Origin: Thiobacillus sp. | GTDB lineage: Bacteria > Pseudomonadota > Gammaproteobacteria > Burkholderiales > Thiobacillaceae | Assembly: GCA_030679915.1 (NCBI GenBank) | Contig: JAUXRY010000022.1 | Coordinates: forward strand, 1-64,000 | Direction of reading: 5' to 3' | DNA: 64,000 nucleotides | Program-made: the position numbers and the translations under genes | Notes under the pieces: generated by a model | What the model saw: only the letters and a program-made list of their open reading frames with translations | Told to the model about the DNA's origin: nothing | Database searches by the model: none | Shown here: positions 18,168-26,512 of the stretch, in pieces | How the letters are laid out: each line of letters starts with the position of its first letter | Position numbering within the stretch: the stretch's first letter is position 1

Positions 18168-20249
18168 ATGCCCGAAACTCTGCTTATCCTGGCCACTGCT
18201 GGATACGGGCTTGCGGCGCTAGCCTATCTGGGGCTATCCGGACTCATCATTTCCAGCTGGAAACGGCGGCACGGACGACTGCTGGTACTGGCCACCGGCC
18301 TCAGCACAATCTGGGGCGCGTTGTCGGCATTATCGGCCTGGGGGTGGATGCCTCCGGTGCTGGGGTTTGCGTCCGAAATCGGGCGCAATGGCGCCTGGCT
18401 GGGGTTGATGTTATACATCCTGCATCTGCGCCTGCCACCCGGCGCGACCTTGCCTGCGCCATTGCGCCTCATCCGTGCCCTGAGCAGTGTGCTGGTCGTC
18501 GGACTGCTGGTTGGCAGCCTGATGCCGATCATCGCACCCACCCAACCGGTCATGCCGCAATGGGCAGGGAACCTGGGGCTCCTGCTTCTGGCCGTGTTGG
18601 GACTGGTTCTGGTTGAACAGGTCTTCCGCAGCACCCGCCCGGAAGACCGCTGGGCGATCAAGTTCCTTTGCCTTGGGCTGGGTGGCCTGTTTATTTACGA
18701 CTTTTATCTGTATGCCAATGCCATGCTTTTCGGCGCCATGGATGCCCAGATTTGGGCGGCCCGCGGTTATGTCGCCGCCATGGTGGCGCCCCTGATTGCA
18801 GTCTCTGCGGCGCGCAACCCGGAATGGGCCGCACCGGTTGGTTTGTCGCGCAGTATGGTTTTCCATACAGCCAGCCTGCTGGGAGCAGGCGTCTATCTGC
18901 TGCTGATGGCAGGCGCGGGCTACTACCTGCGGCTGTTTGGCGGCGAATGGGGTGATGTAGTCCAGACCATCTTCATCTTTGCCGCAGCCATGTTACTGAT
19001 GCTGCTGATGCTTTCCGGCACCCTTCGTGCCCGCCTGCGGGTGCTCCTGTCCAAGCATTTTTTCAGTTACCGCTACGACTACCGGGAAGAATGGCTCAAC
19101 TTCACCCGCACGCTTACCGAGGGGCAGCCCGGCGAGCAAATGTGTGAACGTGCAGTTGAGGCATTGGCTAGGCTGCTCGAAAGCCCGGGCGGCGCCTTAT
19201 GGATGCGCGAAAGTCAGACAAGTTATCAACGTGCCAGCCACTGGAATTGGGGCGACATCCAGGGCACGGAAGCAGCCGACTCCCCTTTCGTTCAATGGCT
19301 TGCAGAGAAGCAATGGATACTTGATCTGGACGAGATGAAAACCCGTCGTGAACTGTACGGCGATCTCGATTTGCCTAGATGGATTCAGCAAGCCGATGAC
19401 GCATGGCTGGTGGTGCCGCTGATGTTGCATGCAGAGCTGCTCGGTTTTGTCGTGCTGAAACATTCTCTGGGAAAAGCCAATTTCAACTGGGAGGTGAGTG
19501 ACCTGCTGAAAGTTGCCTCTCGGCAGGCCGCAGCGCATCTTGCGCAAATGCGTGCGTCCAACCAATTGATCGTGGCACGGCAGTTTGAATCGTTCAACCG
19601 AACCACCACATTCGTCATTCACGACCTGAAAAACCTGATCGCGCAGCTCTCCCTGCTGTTGGCCAATGCCGAGAAGCACAAACACAACCCCGAGTTTCAG
19701 GCTGATATGCTGGACACGGTTGAGAACGCAGTCGTCCGCATGAACAAGGTCCTCACCCAATTGCGCAGGGGTGGCGACGATGCCCGTATCGAATCCGTGG
19801 CACTGGCTGAAATTCTGAAAGACGCCGCCGCCAGCAAAAAAGCCTTCAAGTTACGGCCTCAGCTGGAACTTCCCCCCGGCGGATTGCGGGTCCAGGCCGA
19901 GCGCGAACGGCTCACCCGCGCCATCGGCCACCTGCTACAAAATGCGCTTGAGGCCACGCCTTCAAGTGGCCAGGTGACGTTACGCGGATGCGAAGAATCC
20001 GGCCAGGCCGTCATTGAAATCATCGACACCGGCAGCGGCATGGATGAAGCCTTCATTCGAACCCGGCTGTTTCAGCCATTTGACTCCACCAAGGGCGCAG
20101 GCATGGGCATAGGCGCGTATGAGTGTCGGGAAACCCTGCGTGCACTCGGTGGTTCGATCGAAGTAGACAGCACACCGGGCAGCGGCACCCGGTTTCGACT
20201 CACCTTGCCGTTGGACCCGCTTTCATTTCCCAAAGGAGACGCCGCATGA
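18168..20249 (+). CDS. prsK: XrtA/PEP-CTERM system sensor histidine kinase PrsK
   Basis: A 693-residue membrane kinase. About ten hydrophobic segments fill the first 290 residues, followed by a GAF-like domain (about 300-470). The phospho-acceptor His485 lies in VIHDLKNLIAQL. The ATPase domain shows N-box LLQNALEATPSSG and G-boxes DTGSGMDE and GAGMGIGAYECRETL. The layout is that of PrsK, which senses an unknown signal and phosphorylates PrsR. It follows the sugar transferase by 20 bases and overlaps prsR by 4. Confidence 0.93.
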   Translation: MPETLLILATAGYGLAALAYLGLSGLIISSWKRRHGRLLVLATGLSTIWGALSALSAWGWMPPVLGFASEIGRNGAWLGLMLYILHLRLPPGATLPAPLRLIRALSSVLVVGLLVGSLMPIIAPTQPVMPQWAGNLGLLLLAVLGLVLVEQVFRSTRPEDRWAIKFLCLGLGGLFIYDFYLYANAMLFGAMDAQIWAARGYVAAMVAPLIAVSAARNPEWAAPVGLSRSMVFHTASLLGAGVYLLLMAGAGYYLRLFGGEWGDVVQTIFIFAAAMLLMLLMLSGTLRARLRVLLSKHFFSYRYDYREEWLNFTRTLTEGQPGEQMCERAVEALARLLESPGGALWMRESQTSYQRASHWNWGDIQGTEAADSPFVQWLAEKQWILDLDEMKTRRELYGDLDLPRWIQQADDAWLVVPLMLHAELLGFVVLKHSLGKANFNWEVSDLLKVASRQAAAHLAQMRASNQLIVARQFESFNRTTTFVIHDLKNLIAQLSLLLANAEKHKHNPEFQADMLDTVENAVVRMNKVLTQLRRGGDDARIESVALAEILKDAAASKKAFKLRPQLELPPGGLRVQAERERLTRAIGHLLQNALEATPSSGQVTLRGCEESGQAVIEIIDTGSGMDEAFIRTRLFQPFDSTKGAGMGIGAYECRETLRALGGSIEVDSTPGSGTRFRLTLPLDPLSFPKGDAA

Positions 20250-21604
20250 GCGACGCCAAACAAAAAATCTTGCTGGTGGAAGACGACCCGGGTTTGCAAA
20301 AGCAGCTCAAGTGGAGCCTGAGCGACTTCGAGTTGCTGATCGCGTCCGACCGCGACAGCGCCATCGCCCAGTTGCGTCGTCACGAACCGCCGGTGGTGCT
20401 GCTCGACCTTGGACTTCCCCCCGATGCAGACGGCGCCACCGAGGGCCTGGCAGCCCTGCAGGAAATATTGGTTTTATCACCGGCGACCAAAGTCATCGTC
20501 GTAACCGGCAACCTCGACCGCAGCAATGCTGTACAGGCCATTCAGCTTGGTGCCTACGACTTTTTCCAGAAACCCTTTGAACCTGAAGTACTGGCTTTGA
20601 TGGTCGCGCGCGCACTGCATGTACACGCGCTGGAAGCGGAAAATCGACTGCTGATTGCCCGACAGAGTGGCGCCGCGCTAAAGGGACTGATCACCAGCAG
20701 CGAGTCGATGCTTAAAATCTGCCGTACTGTTGAAAAAATCGCACCGGCCAACGTCACCGTGTTGCTGCTGGGAGAATCCGGCACCGGCAAGGAAGTCCTG
20801 GCGCGCGGCGTCCATGATTTGTCTCCGCGCGCCGACAAGCGCTTTGTCGCCATCAATTGCGCGGCGATTCCCGACACCCTGCTCGAATCCGAGTTATTTG
20901 GTTATGAAAAAGGCGCCTTTACCGGTGCGGCCAAACAAACCATCGGCAAGATAGAGTATGCCAACGAAGGCACCCTGTTTCTCGATGAAATTGGCGATCT
21001 GCCGATGCCGTTGCAAGCCAAATTGCTTCGTTTTCTACAGGAACGTGTCATTGAGCGTCTGGGCGGCCGAGGCGAGATCCCGGTCGATGTGCGTATCGTC
21101 TGCGCAACGCATCGCGACCTCGCTGCCATGATCCGCGAGGGCAGCTTTCGGGAAGACCTTTACTATCGTTTGTCAGAGATTGCAGTGTCGATTCCGCCCC
21201 TGCGCGAGCGCCCAGGCGACGCTGTACTGCTGGCACTGGCTTTCCTGGAACGCAATGCGAAAGAGATGGGACGCAACATCCGCAGCTTTACTGCGGATGC
21301 GCTGGGCGCGCTCGAGGCCCATGGCTGGCCGGGTAACGTTCGTGAAATGGAAAACCTGATCAAACGCGCCACCATCATGGCCGAAGGCAACCAAATCACC
21401 GTAGACGACCTTGGCTTCAAGGCAGATCAAATCGGAAACTTGCCTCTGAACCTTCGACAGGCGCGCGAAAATGCCGAGCGAATGGCCATCACCCAGGCGC
21501 TCGTACGAAGTGAAGGCAATATCGCCCAGGCCGCAGAACTACTGGGTATCACGCGTCCAACGTTATACGATCTCATGGCAAAAATCGGGATGAAGCAATC
21601 CTAG
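20246..21604 (+). CDS. prsR: PEP-CTERM-box response regulator, sigma-54 activator PrsR
   Basis: A 452-residue enhancer-binding regulator. The receiver has acidic pocket EDD (12-14), Asp54 as phosphorylation site and a Lys in FFQKPF. The AAA+ domain has Walker A GESGTGKE (176-183), the sigma-54 contact GAFTGA (223-228) and Walker B LFLDEI (244-249). The Fis-type helix-turn-helix near the end reads NIAQAAELLGITRPTLYDLM. I chose the ATG at 20246: it sits after AAAGGAGA and overlaps the prsK stop by 4 bases. The family activates PEP-CTERM and exopolysaccharide genes, and matching promoters occur in this window. Confidence 0.95.
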   Translation: MSDAKQKILLVEDDPGLQKQLKWSLSDFELLIASDRDSAIAQLRRHEPPVVLLDLGLPPDADGATEGLAALQEILVLSPATKVIVVTGNLDRSNAVQAIQLGAYDFFQKPFEPEVLALMVARALHVHALEAENRLLIARQSGAALKGLITSSESMLKICRTVEKIAPANVTVLLLGESGTGKEVLARGVHDLSPRADKRFVAINCAAIPDTLLESELFGYEKGAFTGAAKQTIGKIEYANEGTLFLDEIGDLPMPLQAKLLRFLQERVIERLGGRGEIPVDVRIVCATHRDLAAMIREGSFREDLYYRLSEIAVSIPPLRERPGDAVLLALAFLERNAKEMGRNIRSFTADALGALEAHGWPGNVREMENLIKRATIMAEGNQITVDDLGFKADQIGNLPLNLRQARENAERMAITQALVRSEGNIAQAAELLGITRPTLYDLMAKIGMKQS

Positions 21605-21829
21605 AAATCCAAATTGGTCGCGACTGAGTAGAGAACGCTGGCAAGTTGCGAGGACAGCTGGTTCTTGCCAATAATGCGGCCAGCGTGCCACGGTTCGGCT
21701 CAGCCCGATGCATTCCCCCACGGGAAATAGGGATGGTGGGCGGCTGTAACAAATTCAATATTGCTGCGGCATTTACAACTCTTTCGAGCGGTCAATTGTG
21801 GTTGTTTGGATTACCCGGTAAGCCAAGCG

Positions 21830-24106
21830 TCATTTCACCCGATGGCGTAATCCCAACAAGGCGGGCATCAGCAGCAATTCAAACACCTGACCTGCAAAAA
21901 GTCCGACCGCACACAATATGCCAAAATGGGCTGTCGGGCGGAAATCTGACAGACCCAGCAAACCAAACTGGGCGATTAACACGATCGAAATGGCAATAAC
22001 TGCCCGGCCTGAGCTTTCGACACTGCGGATGATGGCGAACACAGGACTTACGCCGTGACGAATACGGTGCAGATAGCCGTGATACAAATGGATGGTGTCA
22101 TCCACCGTAATGCCCAGAATGACCCCAGCGATCATCACGGTTGCGACATCAAGCGCAATGCCCACCGTGCCCATCATCACAAAAATGAAAAACAACGGTG
22201 CTAGGTTCGGCACCAGACAGATTAGCGCCCCGCGGAACGAGTGGAACAGCAGCGCCAACAGAAGCAGAATCTGCAAAAAGGCGGAGGAGAAGCTTTTGAC
22301 TTGGCCTTCTACGATGCGATCTTCCTGATCTGAAAACAGTCGTCCAAATCCTGCGAAGTCGACTTCCACCCCGTCGATCGGATGCGCAATCACATAAGCA
22401 CGTGTCTTTTCGATTACCCGGCTGATTTCGTTTGCACCGTGAACATTCAGACTGAGGGTGATGCGGCCGCGCTGGAATTCTCTATTGACCAGTTCATACA
22501 AGTCGTCGCCGTCATAGATAAGCAGCAGTTGTTTAACCACTTTTCGATCGGTCGGAAGCGCATTGGGGCCGAGGTCTTCGCCTCTGAAAGCGCTATTCAT
22601 TTGTTCCAATACGTCGACCATCGAAAAGGCGCGATCGACTTCGGGCTGTTGTTTGACCCAAACTTGTAATTTCTTGATTTGAGCCAGTGTGGCCGGGTCT
22701 TTGAGACTGTCGCGCGACGATCCAGTGAGAACAATTTCGAGGCTGGTAACGCCGGACAACTTGTTTTCTATTTTGTCAGTGCTGCGGCTGATGACATGAT
22801 CTGGCGCGAAAAACTTGATCAGATTGGACTCGACCTTGACCTGCATCACCAACGGAATCGTCGCCAGCACAAGCACGACAGTCACGACCAGAACAGCTCT
22901 CGCGTTACGCAAACTAAACACTGCCACAGCAGCGGCAAGGCGACGAGCGTGTGCCAAGCCGGAGCCTCGCCGCGGCCAGCGTGGCGTATCCCATTTCAGC
23001 AGAATCGGTGGCACCAGAATGAACACCACCAGAAACACCATCAGCGTACCGATTGCACCCGCCAGGCCAAATGTCTGGACCGGCGGGATATCCACCCAAA
23101 GCAGGCTCAGCAAGCCAGCACCGGTCGTCAGCACATTGAACAGTCCGGGCTTAAAGGTATCCTTCAGCGCCCGTGCGATCCGTTGCGGGCGTTTCAACAG
23201 TGCGACACGTGCGCGCTGGATGGCTGCATACAAATGCAGCAGCGTAGCCGTCGTGTAAGCGGCCATCAGGGTAGGAATCATCGCGGCGATCGGCGTGTAG
23301 GGCTGACCAGACAGAACCAATCCGGCCACACTGGCCGAGACCACCGCACCCACGGCAAGACCACCCACCACTACCGGACGCACCCGGCCCACCACCCACC
23401 ACATCAGGGCCAATCCGATCACAACTGTGAGCGGAATGAAAATTGCACTGTCGCGCCAGATCGAGTGGAGTTCCTCGACCGTTTGCGCCACGGTTCCGGC
23501 AGTGGCTGTGTGGACGGATTTGAGGGCCGGCTCGGCCGCGATAGCGGCTTTGAGCGCGAGATAAACATCGCGCCGGGCGAGACTTTCCTTAAGAAATATC
23601 GGGCGCACCACCAGCGCTACGGCCCGACCATCTTCCGACGCAATCAGGCCAGGCGCAAAGGCATCGCTCATCACACGGGCTTTCCACTCGGCGGGCGTAC
23701 GTGTATCCAGCTTGTTCGGGTCAACCAGCCGAGACACGGCAAAGCCATCGTCAGTGGCCTCGATATGTTCCACCGTGGTCAATGTCAGTACCCGATCAAC
23801 CGAGGGGTGCCGCTCCATCTTCTGCGCGGCGCGATGCAGCGTGGCGAGAAATGCTGGCGAATAGAGCGCGTCGCCTTCAAACAGGGCGATTATGGCTTCG
23901 TCGTTGGGAAATTCCTTGAACAGCGAATTGCGCAGTTGGATAACCGGCGCATCAGGCGGTGAATAAATATCGCCCGCGTTATTGAAATGAATATTAAAAA
24001 GAATTGGCAGTGATGCCAGTTGAATACCGAGCAGAATCGCCAGCGCCAGCCACGGCGGCAGCAAGGGGACGCGGGTGCCATTGAACCAGGCCTTCAGCAT
24101 CTCCAT
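21830..24106 (-). CDS. MMPL/RND-family transporter
   Basis: A 758-residue inner-membrane protein with the RND duplication: helix 1, a large periplasmic loop (about 40-215), five to six helices, then helix 7, a second loop and the last helices. Such single-gene MMPL-type RND proteins move lipids or hydrophobic compounds. The second membrane block carries ITVDDTIHLYHGY with the paired Asp usual in proton relay. It closes a three-gene run with a beta-barrel protein and a LolA-like protein, a common lipid-export grouping. The substrate is unknown. Confidence 0.88.
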   Translation of the reverse strand: MEMLKAWFNGTRVPLLPPWLALAILLGIQLASLPILFNIHFNNAGDIYSPPDAPVIQLRNSLFKEFPNDEAIIALFEGDALYSPAFLATLHRAAQKMERHPSVDRVLTLTTVEHIEATDDGFAVSRLVDPNKLDTRTPAEWKARVMSDAFAPGLIASEDGRAVALVVRPIFLKESLARRDVYLALKAAIAAEPALKSVHTATAGTVAQTVEELHSIWRDSAIFIPLTVVIGLALMWWVVGRVRPVVVGGLAVGAVVSASVAGLVLSGQPYTPIAAMIPTLMAAYTTATLLHLYAAIQRARVALLKRPQRIARALKDTFKPGLFNVLTTGAGLLSLLWVDIPPVQTFGLAGAIGTLMVFLVVFILVPPILLKWDTPRWPRRGSGLAHARRLAAAVAVFSLRNARAVLVVTVVLVLATIPLVMQVKVESNLIKFFAPDHVISRSTDKIENKLSGVTSLEIVLTGSSRDSLKDPATLAQIKKLQVWVKQQPEVDRAFSMVDVLEQMNSAFRGEDLGPNALPTDRKVVKQLLLIYDGDDLYELVNREFQRGRITLSLNVHGANEISRVIEKTRAYVIAHPIDGVEVDFAGFGRLFSDQEDRIVEGQVKSFSSAFLQILLLLALLFHSFRGALICLVPNLAPLFFIFVMMGTVGIALDVATVMIAGVILGITVDDTIHLYHGYLHRIRHGVSPVFAIIRSVESSGRAVIAISIVLIAQFGLLGLSDFRPTAHFGILCAVGLFAGQVFELLLMPALLGLRHRVK

Positions 24107-24119
24107 GCGATGATTCCGT

Positions 24120-25565
24120 TCAGAATTTGGTACGCAGACCCAGCGTGATCAGCGAATGATCCTGGTGGAAACCACCCAGGGTACGTGCCTCACCGTTGAA
24201 GTAATGCGCGGCAACATACAATTCATGCGGCTCCCAGCCAACATAGCTGAGCTTGGGGCTAAGATAAACATCGTGTACGTTAAAGCCGGTGGAAAAGCGC
24301 ATCCCGGCTTTCCAGCGTCCCCGTCCAAAACTGGTCTCGACTTCGCCATTGGCGCCGTAATACTCCTTCAACTCAAGGATGCTGCGATCGCTTTGTAGCG
24401 CATGAGCGACCAGCTGTAGATTGACGCGGATATCCTTCCCGCCAGGAAAAAATTCCACAGCGCCGATCCAGTCGAATGAATGCGTGGTGTCCATCGCTGC
24501 GGTAGTCAGGGTCACCGGCACATTGTCTGTGTACCCGGCTTCCATTCTCCAGGTAAGACCGCCCCGAACCAGTTCCAGATCAGCACCGACAAAATTATTG
24601 AACGGATGCACCGCGGTGAGTGAAAGCGGCCCGACCCGGTAATACGGTATCGACTGCCGGGTTCTCGCCAGCGTTATACCGAAATCAAACGGCTCGCCGG
24701 TCTTGCTTAAACGTACGGCACCCCCGCCGCTACCGTGTTCATCTTCTTCAATCCGTGCAGCGCCCACCAAAAACGCAAGTGCAGGGCTAGGCGCAATACC
24801 GAGCACCTGACCTGTGCTGCGGTTTATCGGACTCCAAACGCTGGCCACGTCGGGCAGTTGTGCGCCCCGAAATATCGGCAAATACACCGCATCCAGTTTG
24901 TAGTTTCCAAAGCTTTGTTCCCAGCGCGCAGCCAGTTGGGCACGGCGACGGTCAGGCAAATCATCCAGTATGAATCGGGTGAGGTCGGTACGACTCACAC
25001 GGTCAGCCAGCGGGATTTCGTCGGCGCGACCCCATATGATGGTCTGTGCGCCGAGAGTCAGGCGGGTATCCCCATTGCGGTAGCGTGCATACGTGTCACT
25101 GTAATCTACCAGCGACTCCCGATGATCCGCACGACCCCCGTCCTGCGTCATGCCATCGAGCCGTGCGCCAGCACGAAACTCCCAGTTATTGGTGGGTTGC
25201 CACAAAACATAAGGGCTGATGCGCAGAGTGGAATAGGTATCGGCCTCCGGCGCGTCGAGCAGGCCTCCCGCTTCCAGCAACAGATCATCAACGCCATATT
25301 TGAGTGTGGGCTGGAATCCGCGCGCCCTTGGTTTACGACTGCGCGAGGTTGGAGGCGGCAGATCATCCGCTGCGTTGATTATTGGTGCAGCTACGCCCGG
25401 AACAGCATCGGCTGAGGCCGGACGCGACTTCCGTGTCGGGGTGCGCGGTGGAGGCAGGTCGTCGGTTGTAGCTTCCGCTTCACCTCGAAGTGGTGGCAAG
25501 CCGTCAGCCGCATAGACGGGCAGAACAAAGAGCGACAGACTCAAGCTCAGCAACATGTTTTTCAT
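24120..25565 (-). CDS. Outer-membrane beta-barrel protein (DUF1302-like)
   Basis: A 481-residue protein with a signal peptide (cleavage near VYAADG). A Pro/Arg-rich segment with two related motifs follows (TTDDLPPPRTPTRKSRP and AADDLPPPTSRSRKPR). The rest is a long series of amphipathic strands ending in Phe (LGLRTKF), the signature of a barrel. IIWGRADE and the strand pattern recall DUF1302 proteins, which sit beside MMPL transporters. It lies 13 bases upstream of the transporter gene and overlaps the LolA-like gene by 4 bases. It is likely the outer-membrane partner. Confidence 0.8.
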   Translation of the reverse strand: MKNMLLSLSLSLFVLPVYAADGLPPLRGEAEATTDDLPPPRTPTRKSRPASADAVPGVAAPIINAADDLPPPTSRSRKPRARGFQPTLKYGVDDLLLEAGGLLDAPEADTYSTLRISPYVLWQPTNNWEFRAGARLDGMTQDGGRADHRESLVDYSDTYARYRNGDTRLTLGAQTIIWGRADEIPLADRVSRTDLTRFILDDLPDRRRAQLAARWEQSFGNYKLDAVYLPIFRGAQLPDVASVWSPINRSTGQVLGIAPSPALAFLVGAARIEEDEHGSGGGAVRLSKTGEPFDFGITLARTRQSIPYYRVGPLSLTAVHPFNNFVGADLELVRGGLTWRMEAGYTDNVPVTLTTAAMDTTHSFDWIGAVEFFPGGKDIRVNLQLVAHALQSDRSILELKEYYGANGEVETSFGRGRWKAGMRFSTGFNVHDVYLSPKLSYVGWEPHELYVAAHYFNGEARTLGGFHQDHSLITLGLRTKF

Positions 25566-26389
25566 GGGCGATATTCCGATTCCAGGCTCTCGTCAGCCAA
25601 AGTTTGGGGAGTGAAAAGTTTGGACGGCAACTTTTGATCATACAGCGCGATATCGACAACCATGCGAGTTTCGTGACCGCTCGCAAGGTCTATCATGCGG
25701 CTATCGGTCAAGGTCCAATAGCCCTGATTGCGCTTCTTCGCCCGCAGAAGCCAACGCTTGCTAGGGGCAGTGGTGTCTTTCTCAAAATAATCCATGCGTT
25801 GCAGAATGGCTGTCGAAGGGTCGATCCAGCTGATGCGTATTTTATAGGCGGAATCATCAGCGTCCAGTGGCACACTTTCGAGCACATCACAGAGGATGCC
25901 ATTCTCGATTTGCTTACCGAGTAAACGGTGGCGATCCTTAGAAGGCTTGCGTTCCTGCAGGTCCTCGAAAAACAAGTCGGAGCCCACAAAGCGCCCGCCT
26001 TTGCGGTCGCTTGAAATACGCCGCACCCGGTCGAGCGCGGGAAGATAAAGCCACTGGTCAGTAGTGCCATCGACTTTGTCGATGCTCAGAAGACCGGTGC
26101 CCGCGATATCTTCCGGATCGAGAAAGCGAATCAGGTTAGCGGTTTCACCACCCGATTTGTCTAGCCGATAAGTGACGATTTCACGGATGCGTGGCGCCCG
26201 GCCCTTTTCGGTCAGCACCATACGGCCCAGTGTGGTCAGGTCGCGCCCGTTGGGGCGATCATAGACGCGCTGCGCCAGCAGCAATGCGTCGTTGGCCATG
26301 GCGGGCGTCATCCAAGTGAGGCCGCTCGCCAACAACAATAATGAAATTACAGACGAGCGAAACCACTGGCTTGAGTTTTGCTGATTCAT
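25562..26389 (-). CDS. Outer membrane lipoprotein-sorting protein (LolA-like fold)
   Basis: A 275-residue exported protein with signal peptide MNQQN... to PAMANDA. The central part (IRFLDPEDIAGTGLLSIDKV, QWLYLPALDRVRRISS, FVGSDLFFEDL) is typical of the periplasmic lipoprotein-sorting family found beside MMPL transporters. It is probably a lipid chaperone between the RND pump and the barrel. It is the first gene of the three-gene minus-strand run and diverges from prsT across 123 bp. Confidence 0.88.
   Translation of the reverse strand: MNQQNSSQWFRSSVISLLLLASGLTWMTPAMANDALLLAQRVYDRPNGRDLTTLGRMVLTEKGRAPRIREIVTYRLDKSGGETANLIRFLDPEDIAGTGLLSIDKVDGTTDQWLYLPALDRVRRISSDRKGGRFVGSDLFFEDLQERKPSKDRHRLLGKQIENGILCDVLESVPLDADDSAYKIRISWIDPSTAILQRMDYFEKDTTAPSKRWLLRAKKRNQGYWTLTDSRMIDLASGHETRMVVDIALYDQKLPSKLFTPQTLADESLESEYRP
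26367..26382 (+). promoter_or_regulatory. Possible sigma-54 promoter for the first prsT
   Basis: TGGCTT-GAGTT-TTGCT has a perfect -12 element and the correct GG-N10-GC spacing, but TT instead of AC in the -24 box. It lies 131 bp before the prsT ATG, inside the 5' end of the divergent gene. It is plausible only because prsT belongs to the PrsR system. Confidence 0.4.
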
Positions 26390-26512
26390 CTGGTGCGTTC
26401 CCTAGATATCATAATGGCATACCAGTCTATCGATAAAAAGGAGCGATATACTGTGTGGTAATCCGCATTGTTGTTGAATGTGTAACACATTATTCTAAAC
26501 AGGATTTCTTTA

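Noticed and set aside
21675-21690. Minus-strand sigma-54-like site TGGCAC-GCTGG-CCGCA
   Set aside because: The spacing is right but the -12 box is poor and no minus-strand gene follows; it points into prsR.
22679-23962. A 427-codon open frame opposite the MMPL transporter
   Set aside because: It lies antisense to a well-supported gene. Its translation is His/Gln/Arg-rich with no domain, as expected from a GC-rich shadow frame.
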